NCBI RefSeq assembly: GCF_004310285.1
Contig: NZ_SISF01000030.1
Span: 124,001-188,000 of the forward strand
Reading direction: 5' to 3'
Source of the DNA: Agrobacterium cavarae
Lineage (GTDB): Bacteria; Pseudomonadota; Alphaproteobacteria; Rhizobiales; Rhizobiaceae
Length of the DNA stretch: 64,000 nucleotides
The translations under genes and the position numbers were made by a program. Positions 17,490 through 28,602 of the stretch are shown here, in pieces (within the stretch, counting starts at the first letter, position 1; each line of letters begins with the position of its first letter). The notes under the pieces were generated by a model that was not told the origin of the DNA, did no database searches, and saw only the letters and a program-made list of their open reading frames with translations.

Positions 17490-17514
17490 GGAACCCTCTT
17501 GGCGCACCCCGGTT
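17490..17514 (+). promoter_or_regulatory. EcfG-type promoter candidate (GGAAC-N16-GGTT) for the 17538 gene
   Basis: GGAAC at 17490-17494, 16 bases, GGTT at 17511-17514, 24 bases before the ATG at 17538. With the minus-strand box at 17443-17467 this makes a divergent promoter pair within 72 bases. Confidence 0.65.
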
Positions 17515-17537
17515 GGGCAGTCTGAAAGGAGAATGAC

Positions 17538-17741
17538 ATGACCAAAGACACACCCTCCACCGGCCCGGCCGGTACGACCGACCAGTGGCCACGCTGGGAA
17601 GGCCCCACACCCCAAAAGCCACGAGGCTACATGCCAGCGACAGATGACCCGGAAACCGACAGGGATGCCGTTGGCGAAAATTTGAGGGATCCTGAAAAGC
17701 GCAATATCGGTGACGCGCTGAAGACAAAAGATAATCAATAA
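17538..17741 (+). CDS. small hydrophilic protein, probable stress gene
   Basis: 67 residues, rich in Pro, Asp, Lys and Thr, without hydrophobic segments, probably disordered. A strong ribosome site (AAAGGAG) precedes the ATG, and codon usage looks native. Promoter of EcfG type immediately upstream. The tail DPEKRNIGDALKTKDNQ is lysine/aspartate rich as in small hydrophilin-like stress proteins, but I do not recognise a named family. Confidence 0.7.
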   Translation: MTKDTPSTGPAGTTDQWPRWEGPTPQKPRGYMPATDDPETDRDAVGENLRDPEKRNIGDALKTKDNQ

Positions 17742-17856
17742 CAGCATGAAGGGGAGGATCTTCAATACCAGAGGCGACCCGACCGGACGGCAGCGGCGTA
17801 ATTACGTAAACGCTAACATAAATCGTGAGACACCAATCCGCTGCCGGACCGGAAGA

Positions 17857-18096
17857 ATGCCGAAATATTACTTCCATGTGCTGACGTCTGAGGGGCGCGT
17901 TATCGATCCCGAGGGCACCGAATTGAACGGCATGGACGCCGCCTATGTCTCTGCGATCGAAGATGCGCGTGCTTTGATGAGCGAAGCTATTTTGGAAGGA
18001 AAGGATATTTCGTCGCGGCGAATCGAGATTTGCGATGAGATAGGCAGACCGCTGCAGGTCGTTCCGTTCCGCTCTGCCCTGACTATTCTGGACTAA
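17857..18096 (+). CDS. DUF6894-like small protein
   Basis: 79 residues. The pattern MPKYYFHVLTSEGRVIDPEGTEL followed by AAYVSAIEDARALMSEAI and IEICDEIGRPLQVVPF is typical of the short DUF6894 proteins common in rhizobia (FxH at the start, D-x-EG, helix, then a beta-hairpin). The ATG at 17857 is preferred since that motif begins the domain; the longer frame from 17746 is not domain sequence. Ribosome site weak (GGAAG). No function is known for the family. Confidence 0.72.
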   Translation: MPKYYFHVLTSEGRVIDPEGTELNGMDAAYVSAIEDARALMSEAILEGKDISSRRIEICDEIGRPLQVVPFRSALTILD

Positions 18097-18284
18097 TCAA
18101 GACATGATGCTGAACAGGCAAGCACTTATCATCGACGACTACCTGTGGTCGCGTTCAAATCGCGCCATAAATCGCTCTATTGGGTACGCTTCCAGACGTT
18201 TACTGCCTTCCGGTACCGCCCTATACTTCGAGGCATTCTTCTTTCCTCAAGCATGGGCCGGGTTGGTACTGCTCGGAAGATATA

Positions 18285-18524
18285 ATGTGTTTTCAATATG
18301 AACATCAAAGCCAGGGCGTTTTTTCAAACGAGGACATGCGCGTCATTCAAACCGCGTATAATGGCGTGCTGTCCGAGCAGTGGGAGCCGCTCGGTCCCGA
18401 TACCGCTGACGTGGCCCGCTATGTGCTTCAGATGTATGATAGGGGAATCGTCGAGGCGGATAAATTGACCCGTTTGGCGTCGCTGCACTTTCGCTATCGC
18501 CTTGATATGCTTCGCTACGGTTGA
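18285..18524 (+). CDS. small protein of unknown function
   Basis: 79 residues from the ATG at 18285 (GGAAG upstream). Predominantly helical and charged: FSNEDMRVIQTAYNGVLSEQ, VARYVLQMYDRGIVEADKL and SLHFRYRLDMLRYG. It looks like a soluble all-alpha protein of the kind seen in rhizobial genomes as hypothetical. The frame extends upstream to 18180, but that part is compositionally different and has no ribosome site. Confidence 0.6.
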   Translation: MCFQYEHQSQGVFSNEDMRVIQTAYNGVLSEQWEPLGPDTADVARYVLQMYDRGIVEADKLTRLASLHFRYRLDMLRYG

Positions 18525-18547
18525 CGCGATCCGCCGCTTCAAAATCC

Positions 18548-18572
18548 GGAACCTCGCCCGTCCCCTGAGGTT
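18548..18572 (+). promoter_or_regulatory. EcfG-type promoter candidate (GGAAC-N16-GGTT) for the isochorismatase-like gene
   Basis: GGAAC at 18548-18552, a 16-base spacer, GGTT at 18569-18572, 42 bases before the ATG at 18614. It begins 24 bases after the stop of the preceding small gene. Confidence 0.65.
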
Positions 18573-18613
18573 AGCAGCCGCAAAGAAGACGATGTATCTG
18601 GGGCGGTCGGACA

Positions 18614-19228
18614 ATGGCTTACATCTATACGAATACTGACAATTGGCGGCACCTGTGCATCGACATGCAGCGGATGTTTTTGGAAGAGACACCGTGGCAG
18701 GTGGACTGGATGCCGAAGATCCTGGGTAATGTGGGCCGGCTGGTTGAGCAGTGGCCACAACAGACCATCTTCACCCGCTTCGTTCCGCCAGCCAATGCGA
18801 AAGTTGCCCCCGGTCAATGGCAGTCCTATTACCGCAAATGGTGGATGATGACGGGCGATCATATTCGCCGTGAATTGACCGAAGTTATTCCGGAGCTTGC
18901 GGCCTTCATGCCGCCGGCCGTAGACTTTAGCAAATATACGTATTCTCCGTGGACCGACGGGAGACTGCACCACTATCTGAGCAAACGGGATGTCGACACT
19001 GTCGTTATCTCGGGTGGAGAAACCGATGTGTGCGTCCTCGCGGCGGTTCTGGGCGCAATCGATCTCGGCTACCGCGTCTTCCTGATCGAAGATGCGGTCT
19101 GCAGCGGGCAGGACGAAACACACGATGCATCGCTGGCACTGCTGCGAGGCCGTTTCGCGGTCCAGCTGACGCTTGTGAAAACCGAGAAGATGATTGAAAG
19201 CCTACATGAAATTTTGGCCCACCCCTGA
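18614..19228 (+). CDS. isochorismatase-family cysteine hydrolase
   Basis: 204 residues. The catalytic triad of the family is visible: Asp in LCIDMQRMF (about residue 17), Lys in FSKYTYSPW (about 107) and the nucleophile Cys in GGETDVCVLAAVLGAIDLGY (about 140). The central GxxTDVCV-type segment and the following ALGA-like helix are diagnostic. Substrate unknown; members hydrolyse amides or isochorismate, and many are stress-linked. An EcfG-type promoter candidate lies directly upstream. Confidence 0.85.
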   Translation: MAYIYTNTDNWRHLCIDMQRMFLEETPWQVDWMPKILGNVGRLVEQWPQQTIFTRFVPPANAKVAPGQWQSYYRKWWMMTGDHIRRELTEVIPELAAFMPPAVDFSKYTYSPWTDGRLHHYLSKRDVDTVVISGGETDVCVLAAVLGAIDLGYRVFLIEDAVCSGQDETHDASLALLRGRFAVQLTLVKTEKMIESLHEILAHP

Positions 19229-19274
19229 GATGCAGGAATGGGCCATGAAAGACATGGCAACGTGGCGGAACGCG

Positions 19275-19799
19275 TTAGTAAAGGTCGCGGCGCAAAGCTT
19301 CGCGAGCGCGGCTAACACGGCTCTTGATGGTGCCGATACGGCAGCCGCATAGATCCGCGGCGTCGGAGTAGCTGGTACCGTCCGCGATCAAGAGCAGCGC
19401 CTTCTTCTGGTCCGAGTCCAGATCGCCTATAGCACGCATGACCTGTTGATGCTCGAGGCGCCATTCTTGGCTCGGGGGCGTGGACATCATTTTCTCCACG
19501 CCCGAAGGCAGGCCGATGCGCTCTCGCTGAGCGACCTTATAACGGGTGCAGAATGTGTTGCGCATAATGGTGAACAGCCACGACTTTAACGCTGTCCCAG
19601 GCGTGAAACGATGAACGGCGCGAAGCGCCCTTAGAATCGTTTCCTGAACGAGATCGTCGACCTCTCCTTCCGTCCGAACAAAACGGCGGGCGAAAGCAGA
19701 AAGCGCCGGGCTGAGATCGGCAATGCCCATTCTCAATTCGGCAAGCTGGTCCTCGGTGACAACCAATTCGGATGCGGTGCTGGCGTTTTGCATGTCCAT
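19275..19799 (-). CDS. ECF-type RNA polymerase sigma factor
   Basis: 174 residues. Sigma region 2 includes VDDLVQETILRALRAVHRF and SWLFTIMRNTFCTRYK; region 4 includes SYSDAADLCGCRIGTIKSR, a helix-turn-helix that reads the -35 box. The GTALKSWLFTIMRN stretch resembles the EcfG (general-stress) group more than classical iron or stress ECFs. No NepR-like anti-sigma gene or PhyR gene flanks it here. The ATG at 19799 has GGAGGGG six bases upstream. A TGTACGC/GCGTACA palindrome lies about 50 bases before the start. It could drive the GGAAC promoters nearby (inference). Confidence 0.88.
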   Translation of the reverse strand: MDMQNASTASELVVTEDQLAELRMGIADLSPALSAFARRFVRTEGEVDDLVQETILRALRAVHRFTPGTALKSWLFTIMRNTFCTRYKVAQRERIGLPSGVEKMMSTPPSQEWRLEHQQVMRAIGDLDSDQKKALLLIADGTSYSDAADLCGCRIGTIKSRVSRAREALRRDLY

Positions 19800-19849
19800 A
19801 TTCCCCTCCGTGGATACAGTTCATAATGCAGGGGGAAGGTCATCGTTGC

Positions 19850-19865
19850 TGTACGCCAGCGTACA
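19850..19865. promoter_or_regulatory. 7+7 bp palindrome upstream of the ECF sigma gene
   Basis: TGTACGC at 19850-19856 and GCGTACA at 19859-19865 are perfect inverted repeats around a 2-base centre. The site is 51 bases upstream of the sigma-factor start, where a dimeric regulator or the promoter would sit. No second copy was noticed elsewhere in the window. Confidence 0.45.
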
Positions 19866-20093
19866 CACAGTGGTTGAATTAGAGAAAACTTAATGAACGG
19901 AACAGGAATCTGACGGTTCGAAGCATCTTTTATGGCAGGATCACCGATGGGGAAAAGAGCCCTTCTATTGCCGGAATTAGAGCACGGCCCAGGCAAAACT
20001 GTGCATCGGTTTTGCGATAACGACATGCATCCCGAAGACCCTTCACCGCACGCCCTCGATCAGAGTCAATAACGCAAGATGGCGACGCACAAT

Positions 20094-20990
20094 CTATGAT
20101 TGAGTTCGCCTGCGCCTTCCTTCCAAGGCAGCCAGCGCTGCACCGGCGAGGATCAGCGGCAGGGCGGTGATGAAAGTGCTGGAGAGCGGCGACTTGAAGA
20201 TCAGCAAGTCCGCCAGGACCGGCCACAGGATGGCGAGATATTCGAAGGGCGCCAGCAAGGATGCTTCGGCGTGTCGAAAGGCCATCGTCATGGCAATGTG
20301 CGCAAAGCCACCGAAAAGGCCGGCGAGAATGAGAAGTGAGAAACCTATGGGGTCCGGCATCACCCAGCCGAAAGGCACGGTGAAGAGACCGCCAATCATC
20401 GAGGCAATGACGAAGTAGAAGGCGATCGCGCCCGGATGTTCCGTTCTGCTGAGACTGCGCACCATGATCAGGGCGAAGGAGGTCAGCACCCCCATCAGTA
20501 GACCGAGGATATAACCCCACATTCGCGCGTCATCCATGACGCCGTGACCGATCTCTGGCCACACCAGCGTCACCACCCCGGCAAGCCCGAAAAGCACACC
20601 ACCCACACGCCACTTGGTCAGCCGTTCGGAGAGAAGCACCACACCAGCAACACTGGTGAAGGTCGGCGAGAGGTAGGTGAGAAGCGTTGCCTCCGCCAGG
20701 GGCAGGCGCGCAATGGAGGCGAAGGACGCAAACATCGCAGCAGCCCCAAGACTGGAGCGCAGCAAATGGCCAAAAGGGCGTCGCGTCGCTAACCCACGCG
20801 GAAATTCGTTGCGCCACCATAGAAAGATCACGAGCGGGATCAGCGCAAATGCCGAGCGGAAGAAGACGATCTGGCCGACAGGCACCTCACCCGAGGTCGC
20901 CTTGATGCAGATTGACATGGCTGCAAAAAGAAATCCCGAGAGAACCCGAAGGCCAATGCCAAGCGTCTGGTTTTCGCTGATGGTTTTCAC
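20094..20990 (-). CDS. EamA/DMT-superfamily transporter
   Basis: 298 residues with ten hydrophobic helices arranged as two repeats of five, the EamA (drug/metabolite exporter) layout. Family-like segments are GQIVFFRSAFALIP in helix 2, ARLPLAEATLLTYLSPTF near the end of repeat 1 and AFRHAEASLLAPFEYLAILW in repeat 2. A GTG at 20990 is taken as start, with GGGGA just upstream; an ATG at 21032 is possible but lacks a ribosome site. Substrate cannot be told from sequence. Inner-membrane location. Confidence 0.88.
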   Translation of the reverse strand: MKTISENQTLGIGLRVLSGFLFAAMSICIKATSGEVPVGQIVFFRSAFALIPLVIFLWWRNEFPRGLATRRPFGHLLRSSLGAAAMFASFASIARLPLAEATLLTYLSPTFTSVAGVVLLSERLTKWRVGGVLFGLAGVVTLVWPEIGHGVMDDARMWGYILGLLMGVLTSFALIMVRSLSRTEHPGAIAFYFVIASMIGGLFTVPFGWVMPDPIGFSLLILAGLFGGFAHIAMTMAFRHAEASLLAPFEYLAILWPVLADLLIFKSPLSSTFITALPLILAGAALAALEGRRRRTQS

Positions 20991-21046
20991 AAGAGTCCCC
21001 TGGACCGTAGATGGGTGGTTGCTGCCACCCATTCAGACGCGATGTT

Positions 21047-21808
21047 CTATCGAAGAAACTGGATATGTGGCTTGGCGTGGAAGCGTGAGGCCTCGACGAC
21101 GGCTTCAACCGAAAAGACGTCCCGCAAGAGATCCTGCGTCATCACCTCCTCCGGCGTTCCTGACGCCACGATCTTGCCGGTCTGCAGCACGATCAGGTGA
21201 TCGCAGTACATGGCAGCATGGTTGAGATCGTGGAGCGCGATGATGCTGGTGACCGGAAGCTGAGACACGAGACGCAAAAGGCTGATCTGATGGTGGACAT
21301 CCAGGTGATTGGTGGGCTCATCGAGAATGAGTTCCTTCGGCGACTGCGCCAAGGCGCGGGCAAGATGAGCACGCTGCTTCTCGCCGCCCGAGAGGCTTTG
21401 CCAGGCGTCGTTGCGTTTGGCGGTCATCTCTGTGCGCTCAAGCGCTTCACTCACAGCCGCATCGTCTTCCCGCGTCCAACCGGAGAACATTGACTTGTGG
21501 GGAAAGCGTCCCAGCTTGACGACGTCGATGACCTTCAGATTGACGTTCGTCGTGGCGTGCTGCTCGATGAAGGCGATACGCTGCGCAAGAGACTTGCGGC
21601 GGATCGTCCTGATATCCTTGCCGTCTAGCAGCACCTGGCCTGAATGGGGTTTCTTCAACCCGCTGAGCAGTCGAAGCAGCGATGTCTTGCCGGAGCCATT
21701 TGGCCCAAGAAGTCCAAGCATCTTGCCGGGCTCGACCGTAAAGGAAATGCCATCCACGATCGTTTTGGCGCCGACCTTCCACACCAGATTGTCCGCTGTG
21801 ATACTCAT
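21047..21808 (-). CDS. ABC importer ATP-binding protein (iron-siderophore/cobalamin type)
   Basis: 253 residues. Walker A GPNGSGKTSL near 35-44, signature LSGGEKQRAHLARAL, Walker B LILDEPTNHLD and the H-loop IIALHDLNHA. Belongs to the FecE/BtuD/FhuC group. Third gene of a three-gene unit (binding protein, permease, ATPase) with 4-base overlaps, energising uptake of a chelated metal or B12 across the inner membrane. The ligand cannot be deduced. Confidence 0.92.
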   Translation of the reverse strand: MSITADNLVWKVGAKTIVDGISFTVEPGKMLGLLGPNGSGKTSLLRLLSGLKKPHSGQVLLDGKDIRTIRRKSLAQRIAFIEQHATTNVNLKVIDVVKLGRFPHKSMFSGWTREDDAAVSEALERTEMTAKRNDAWQSLSGGEKQRAHLARALAQSPKELILDEPTNHLDVHHQISLLRLVSQLPVTSIIALHDLNHAAMYCDHLIVLQTGKIVASGTPEEVMTQDLLRDVFSVEAVVEASRFHAKPHIQFLR

Positions 21809-22863
21809 GACGCGCGTTGCAGCCTGTAGAGGATGACGGAGAAGAATGGCACTCCGACCAGAGCCGTCACCACGCCGATGGGCAGAACCTGCTGCGGCAC
21901 AAGCGTGCGCGAGGCGATATCGGCGAGCACCATGAAGATCGCCCCGGTGATGGCGCAGGCCGGCAAGAGCCGTGCGTGCAGCGGCCCGACGACGAAACGT
22001 GCTGCATGCGGAACCACCAGACCGACGAAGCCGATCGTCCCCACCATACTGACGATGGTGGCGGTGATGACCGCGGTCAGCGCAAAGAGGATGATGCGCG
22101 TGCGCCCGACATTGACACCAAGTGAGGCGGCCGCCTCATCGCCGAAGGCAAAGGCATCCAGCACGCGCGCATGGAACAGGCAGCAGATCAGACCGAGACC
22201 GACGACGATGGACACGAGACCGACATCCGGCCAACGCACGCCACCGAAGCTGCCGAGAAGCCAGAACATCACGTCGCGGGCCTGCTGGGCATTGCCGGAA
22301 GTGGTGACCACATAGGATGTGGCGGCGTTGAAAAGCTGAGCGGCTGCAACACCCGCCAAGATCGTTCTGTCTGCGCCGCCGCGCGCACCATTGGACAGAA
22401 TAGCGACCAGGAAGAATGCTGCAAAGGCGCCGACGAAGGCACCGAGAGACAGCGACACTGCGCCGGCACCGATCCCGAGAATGACGACGGCTACGGCACC
22501 GGTCGAAGCGCCAGCGGAAATGCCGAGAACATACGGCTCAGCCAGCGGATTGCGCAGCATGGCCTGCATGATCGCCCCGCACATGGCCAGGCCCGCGCCG
22601 CAGAAGACCGCCACGAGCGCGCGGCTCAGCCTGTACTCCCAGATCACCGCCTCATGGATGCGACTGATCTCGACCGACGTCCAGCCGAGCTTGTTGGTGA
22701 TGGCGGCATAGGTGGTCGAGAGCGGAATTGGTAGATCGCCAATTCCGACACTGATGCCGACCACGAGGGCAATCGTCGCGAAACACGCAAGATAGAGCGC
22801 TACGGATGCAACAAGCCGCCGCATCCCGCTACCTGATCGATCCTTCGCCGCCACCGAACTCAC
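21805..22863 (-). CDS. ABC importer permease, FecCD family
   Basis: 352 residues with about ten hydrophobic helices. Family signatures include LPIPLSTTYAAI, EYRLSRALVAVFCGAGLAMC with the MCGAIMQAMLRNPLAEPYVLG region, and VGLVVPHAARFVVG near the coupling helix. Overlaps the ATPase gene and the binding-protein gene by four bases each. Probably a homodimeric channel, as no second permease gene is present. Confidence 0.93.
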   Translation of the reverse strand: MSSVAAKDRSGSGMRRLVASVALYLACFATIALVVGISVGIGDLPIPLSTTYAAITNKLGWTSVEISRIHEAVIWEYRLSRALVAVFCGAGLAMCGAIMQAMLRNPLAEPYVLGISAGASTGAVAVVILGIGAGAVSLSLGAFVGAFAAFFLVAILSNGARGGADRTILAGVAAAQLFNAATSYVVTTSGNAQQARDVMFWLLGSFGGVRWPDVGLVSIVVGLGLICCLFHARVLDAFAFGDEAAASLGVNVGRTRIILFALTAVITATIVSMVGTIGFVGLVVPHAARFVVGPLHARLLPACAITGAIFMVLADIASRTLVPQQVLPIGVVTALVGVPFFSVILYRLQRAS

Positions 22864-23879
22864 TTCAGGCCGAGGGTCTTCAACTGCTGAGCAATCTGCT
22901 CGGCGCCGTAGATCGTCTGAACGCTCGGGTTCATCGCCTGCGCCGGCATGATGACGAGCGCCTTGTTCTTGACGGCATTCATCTGGCTGGTGGCAGGGTC
23001 GCTATTCAGGAACTTGATCTTGGAATCTGCCTTGTCGAGTTCCCAGCGATTGCGGTCGACCTGCGTCACGACGATGACATCGGGATTGGCGGCGATGATC
23101 GTTTCCCAACCAATGGCCGGAGATTCGGTTTCGGTGGTAATGGCATTGGTGCCGCCCAACAGATCGGCGATATAGCCCGATGGGCTGTTCTTGCCGCCGA
23201 GATAGGCGTCAGCCGATGGCGACGGACTGGAGAACCAGAAGACATAGGAAAGCTTCTTGCCATCCTTCGGCGCATCAGCACGCAATGCAGCCTCGCGCTT
23301 CTTCAGGTCGGCGATGACGGCCTGGCCCTTGTCGGCCACGTCAAAGATCTGCGAGAGATCGTCGATCTCCTTATACAGCGTTTCCATGTTCCAGAGTTTG
23401 GAGCGATTGCCATAACCGGACTTGTCTTTGGACATGTCGTCCAGCGCGCACATGCTGGGCGAAAGATAGGTGGAGATGCCAAGCTTGTCGAAATCTTCGC
23501 GCTTCGCCACCTTGCTGGTGGGGCCGACGAGTGTCGGCAAAGCGGCGGTCACAAAATCCGGGTTCTGTGCCAGGATGGATTCGAAGGTCGGAAACTCGAC
23601 GGTCAGAACCTTTACTTTGGCGTTAGCCTCGGCGACCTGCGGCAGAACCTTGTTCGGCCAGAAGGCAGTGCCGACCATCTTGTCCTGAAGGCCAAGCAGC
23701 AGCATGATCTCGGCGTTGTTCTGACCGAGTGCCACGGCACGCTCAGGCGCCTTGTTGAAAGTGACCGTGGCGCCGCAGTTTTCGATCGTCAGAGGATAGG
23801 TCGTCGCAGCCGTCGCCGGGGTTGCCGCAAACCCCGCAAATGCACAAAATCCCACAGCCGCAAAAAGACGCTTCATCAT
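22860..23879 (-). CDS. ABC importer periplasmic substrate-binding protein (class III)
   Basis: 339 residues with a signal peptide (1-25, ending ATAAT). Two-lobe class III binding protein with PERAVALGQNNAEIMLLLGL in the N-lobe and ANPDVIVVTQ in the C-lobe. The start at 23879 (ATGATG) is chosen because it opens a normal signal peptide; a GTG at 23936 would give an unlikely long N-terminus. It begins a leftward operon with the permease and ATPase, divergent from the cobalamin riboswitch and nrdHIEF. Siderophore is the more likely ligand, since the riboswitch lies on the opposite strand. Confidence 0.85.
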   Translation of the reverse strand: MMKRLFAAVGFCAFAGFAATPATAATTYPLTIENCGATVTFNKAPERAVALGQNNAEIMLLLGLQDKMVGTAFWPNKVLPQVAEANAKVKVLTVEFPTFESILAQNPDFVTAALPTLVGPTSKVAKREDFDKLGISTYLSPSMCALDDMSKDKSGYGNRSKLWNMETLYKEIDDLSQIFDVADKGQAVIADLKKREAALRADAPKDGKKLSYVFWFSSPSPSADAYLGGKNSPSGYIADLLGGTNAITTETESPAIGWETIIAANPDVIVVTQVDRNRWELDKADSKIKFLNSDPATSQMNAVKNKALVIMPAQAMNPSVQTIYGAEQIAQQLKTLGLK

Positions 23880-24077
23880 CACCCAAAATCCCGTTGAACG
23901 CGGCTCCCGCCGCACAATGCCTGCGCCTATAATCACCTCTCCTAGTACAAAACAAGACCGTTTGCTTCATATTATGGTGTCGCCATTTTTCCTGTTGATA
24001 TCAAGATCAGCCCAGTTCGCATCGTTGCAACAGCCTATTGACGCATTGAATGAAATGCATACTATATCTGGTATTCG

Positions 24078-24261
24078 AGGTTCTTCCGATTCTGTCGGAA
24101 GCGAAGATGGGAATACGGTGCGCGAAGCCAGCGATGGTGGAGCAATGCCGCAGCTGCCCCCGCAACTGTAAGCGGCGAGCATTCTCTCAGCAGCCACTGA
24201 AACATAAGGTTTCGGGAAGGCGAGATGAATGTGACGACCCGCGAGCCAGGAGACCTGCCTT
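24078..24261 (+). ncRNA. cobalamin (AdoCbl) riboswitch
   Basis: Conserved elements appear in the canonical order: GATGGGAATACGGTGC (24106-24121), the B12-box core GCTGCCCCCGCAACTGTAA (24153-24171), CCACTG (24194-24199), CGGGAAGG (24213-24220) and GAGCCAGGAGACCTGCCT (24243-24260). Their spacing fits a full-length cobalamin aptamer. It lies on the plus strand about 320 bases upstream of nrdH, with no gene between. Established biology: such elements repress B12-independent isoenzymes, including ribonucleotide reductases, when the cofactor is present. The ABC importer to the left is on the other strand and is not downstream of it. Confidence 0.93.
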
Positions 24262-24579
24262 GAGTCAGTACGTCCACCGGCGGGGTGCCCGGAAGGTCGC
24301 GAATGCGTACGGGATGACCCTGTGCGTCTCGCTTCCCCCATGCCTTCGCGTAGAGCCACTTCGGGGTGAAGTCTTATGATTACGAGTTCAGTCTTTTATC
24401 CGTTGGAGTAACCGGCGTCTGAGGCATGGTGCACATAAGCGTTCAGCGCTTTTGCTACCAAGCCATACCACAGCACCGTCCGGCAGACCTCGGCTTTGCG
24501 TTCAACCCTGTTTTTAAACCGTCACGCGCTTCACGGCGCGAGAGCGATTTCCCATGCCTTTTTTCCAACGAGGATCAAA
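24262..24579 (+). promoter_or_regulatory. leader and expression platform between riboswitch and nrdH
   Basis: About 320 bases with no credible gene. Two small hairpins are visible: ACTTC/GAAGT around 24358-24372, and AAGCG-TTCAG-CGCTT at 24437-24451 followed by TT. The second could act as a weak terminator, but neither has a strong T-run. The nrdH ribosome site (GAGG about nine bases before the ATG) is far from both. How cobalamin binding is converted to repression is not clear from sequence. Confidence 0.5.
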
Positions 24580-24804
24580 ATGAGCATCACCGTCTACAGC
24601 AAGCCCGCTTGCGTCCAATGCACTGCGACCACCCGCGCGCTCGATCGTCAGGGTCTCGACTACACAATCGTCGATGTCTCGACCGACGAGCAAGCCTATC
24701 AGCGGGTGCTCGGTCTTGGTTATCGCCAGGTGCCGGTCGTCATTGCCGGCGAAACGCATTGGGGAGGCTTTCGGCCCGACATGATCAGCACCCTTGCATC
24801 GTGA
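24580..24804 (+). CDS. nrdH: glutaredoxin-like NrdH electron donor
   Basis: 74 residues, thioredoxin-like fold with the redox motif CVQC at 11-14 and the NrdH C-terminal motif WGGFRPDMI (glutathione-independent type). Reduces the class Ib ribonucleotide reductase NrdE. The ATG at 24580 follows CGAGGATC. The stop overlaps the nrdI start by four bases. First gene behind the cobalamin riboswitch. Confidence 0.93.
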   Translation: MSITVYSKPACVQCTATTRALDRQGLDYTIVDVSTDEQAYQRVLGLGYRQVPVVIAGETHWGGFRPDMISTLAS

Positions 24805-25198
24805 CGCAGACCATGGCGGGGGAGATCGTCTACTTCTCGACGCGCTCGGAAAACACACATCGCTTCGTGACCAAGCTCGACACCCCCGCTCGCCGCATCC
24901 CGATCAGCGCTGCTGAAACTCTCCATGTTCCAAGCCCATTCGTCCTCATCGTCCCGACCTATAGCGGCGAGAACGGCAAGGGCGCGGTTCCCAAACAGGT
25001 CATTCGCTTCCTCAACGATGCGAATAATCGAGCAAACCTTCGCGGCGTGATCGCTGCGGGCAACAGCAATTTCGGCGCAACCTTCGGGATCGCCGGCGAC
25101 ATCATCTCCGCCAAATGCGGCGTGCCCTATCTCTATCGCTTCGAGCTGATGGGGACGGGTGAGGACGTCGTCAATGTCAGACAGGGATTGGAACGATT

Positions 25199-25211
<13 letters not shown>
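24801..25211 (+). CDS. nrdI: flavodoxin-like NrdI
   Basis: 136 residues if the GTG at 24801 (overlapping the nrdH stop) is the start; the ATG at 24813 is an alternative. Flavodoxin fold with [14 protein letters not shown] binding the FMN phosphate, [13 protein letters not shown] and the [15 protein letters not shown] loop. NrdI supplies the oxidant that assembles the dimanganese-tyrosyl cofactor of NrdF. Translationally coupled between nrdH and nrdE. Confidence 0.93.
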
Positions 25212-28361
<3,150 letters not shown>

Positions 28362-28362
28362 A

Positions 28363-28460
28363 GCGCCGCGCGTCCTATTGGACCCAGGAAGGACGCCTTA
28401 CCGTTTGAATCAACACATCGGCCGGAAAATCGAGCTCGATTTTCGGACCGATGCTGTAGG
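28363..28460. repeat. RIME-like intergenic palindromic repeat, copy 1
   Basis: About 98 bases made of two inverted repeats: a GCGCC...GTCC/GGAC arm pair (28363-28396) and GGAAAATCGAGCTCGATTTT (28423-28442), followed by CCGATGCTGTAGG. Same order and wording as the copies at 33845 and 62083. It lies between the convergent ends of nrdF and agaL2. Rhizobium-specific intergenic mosaic elements (RIME) have this size and double-palindrome design. Confidence 0.75.
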
Positions 28461-28602
28461 TACAGTCAGTCCCGCAGCCTCAGGCACCTCCAATCTACTT
28501 GAAAGAGTGCCTGAGACGTAGAGTAGCGTGTCCCAACCGCGAACGGTCGCGGCGATCATACTGGCGGAAAGTGTGAGAAAAGCGCCGCCAAGCCTTGTTG
28601 GA

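Noticed and set aside
18104..18301. 65-residue open frame after the DUF6894-like gene
   Set aside because: No ribosome site, no recognisable features, and it overlaps the better supported gene at 18285.
19890..19920. GGAAC-N11-GGTT near 19914
   Set aside because: The spacer is far too short for an EcfG-type promoter and no plus-strand gene lies downstream.
24058..24074. Possible NrdR box (ATACTATATCTGGTAT) before the riboswitch
   Set aside because: Only one imperfect copy; NrdR sites normally come as two boxes about three helical turns apart, and the second was not found.
23880..24077. Second cobalamin riboswitch for the leftward importer
   Set aside because: No B12-box core or AGGAGACC-like segment occurs on the minus strand in this interval.
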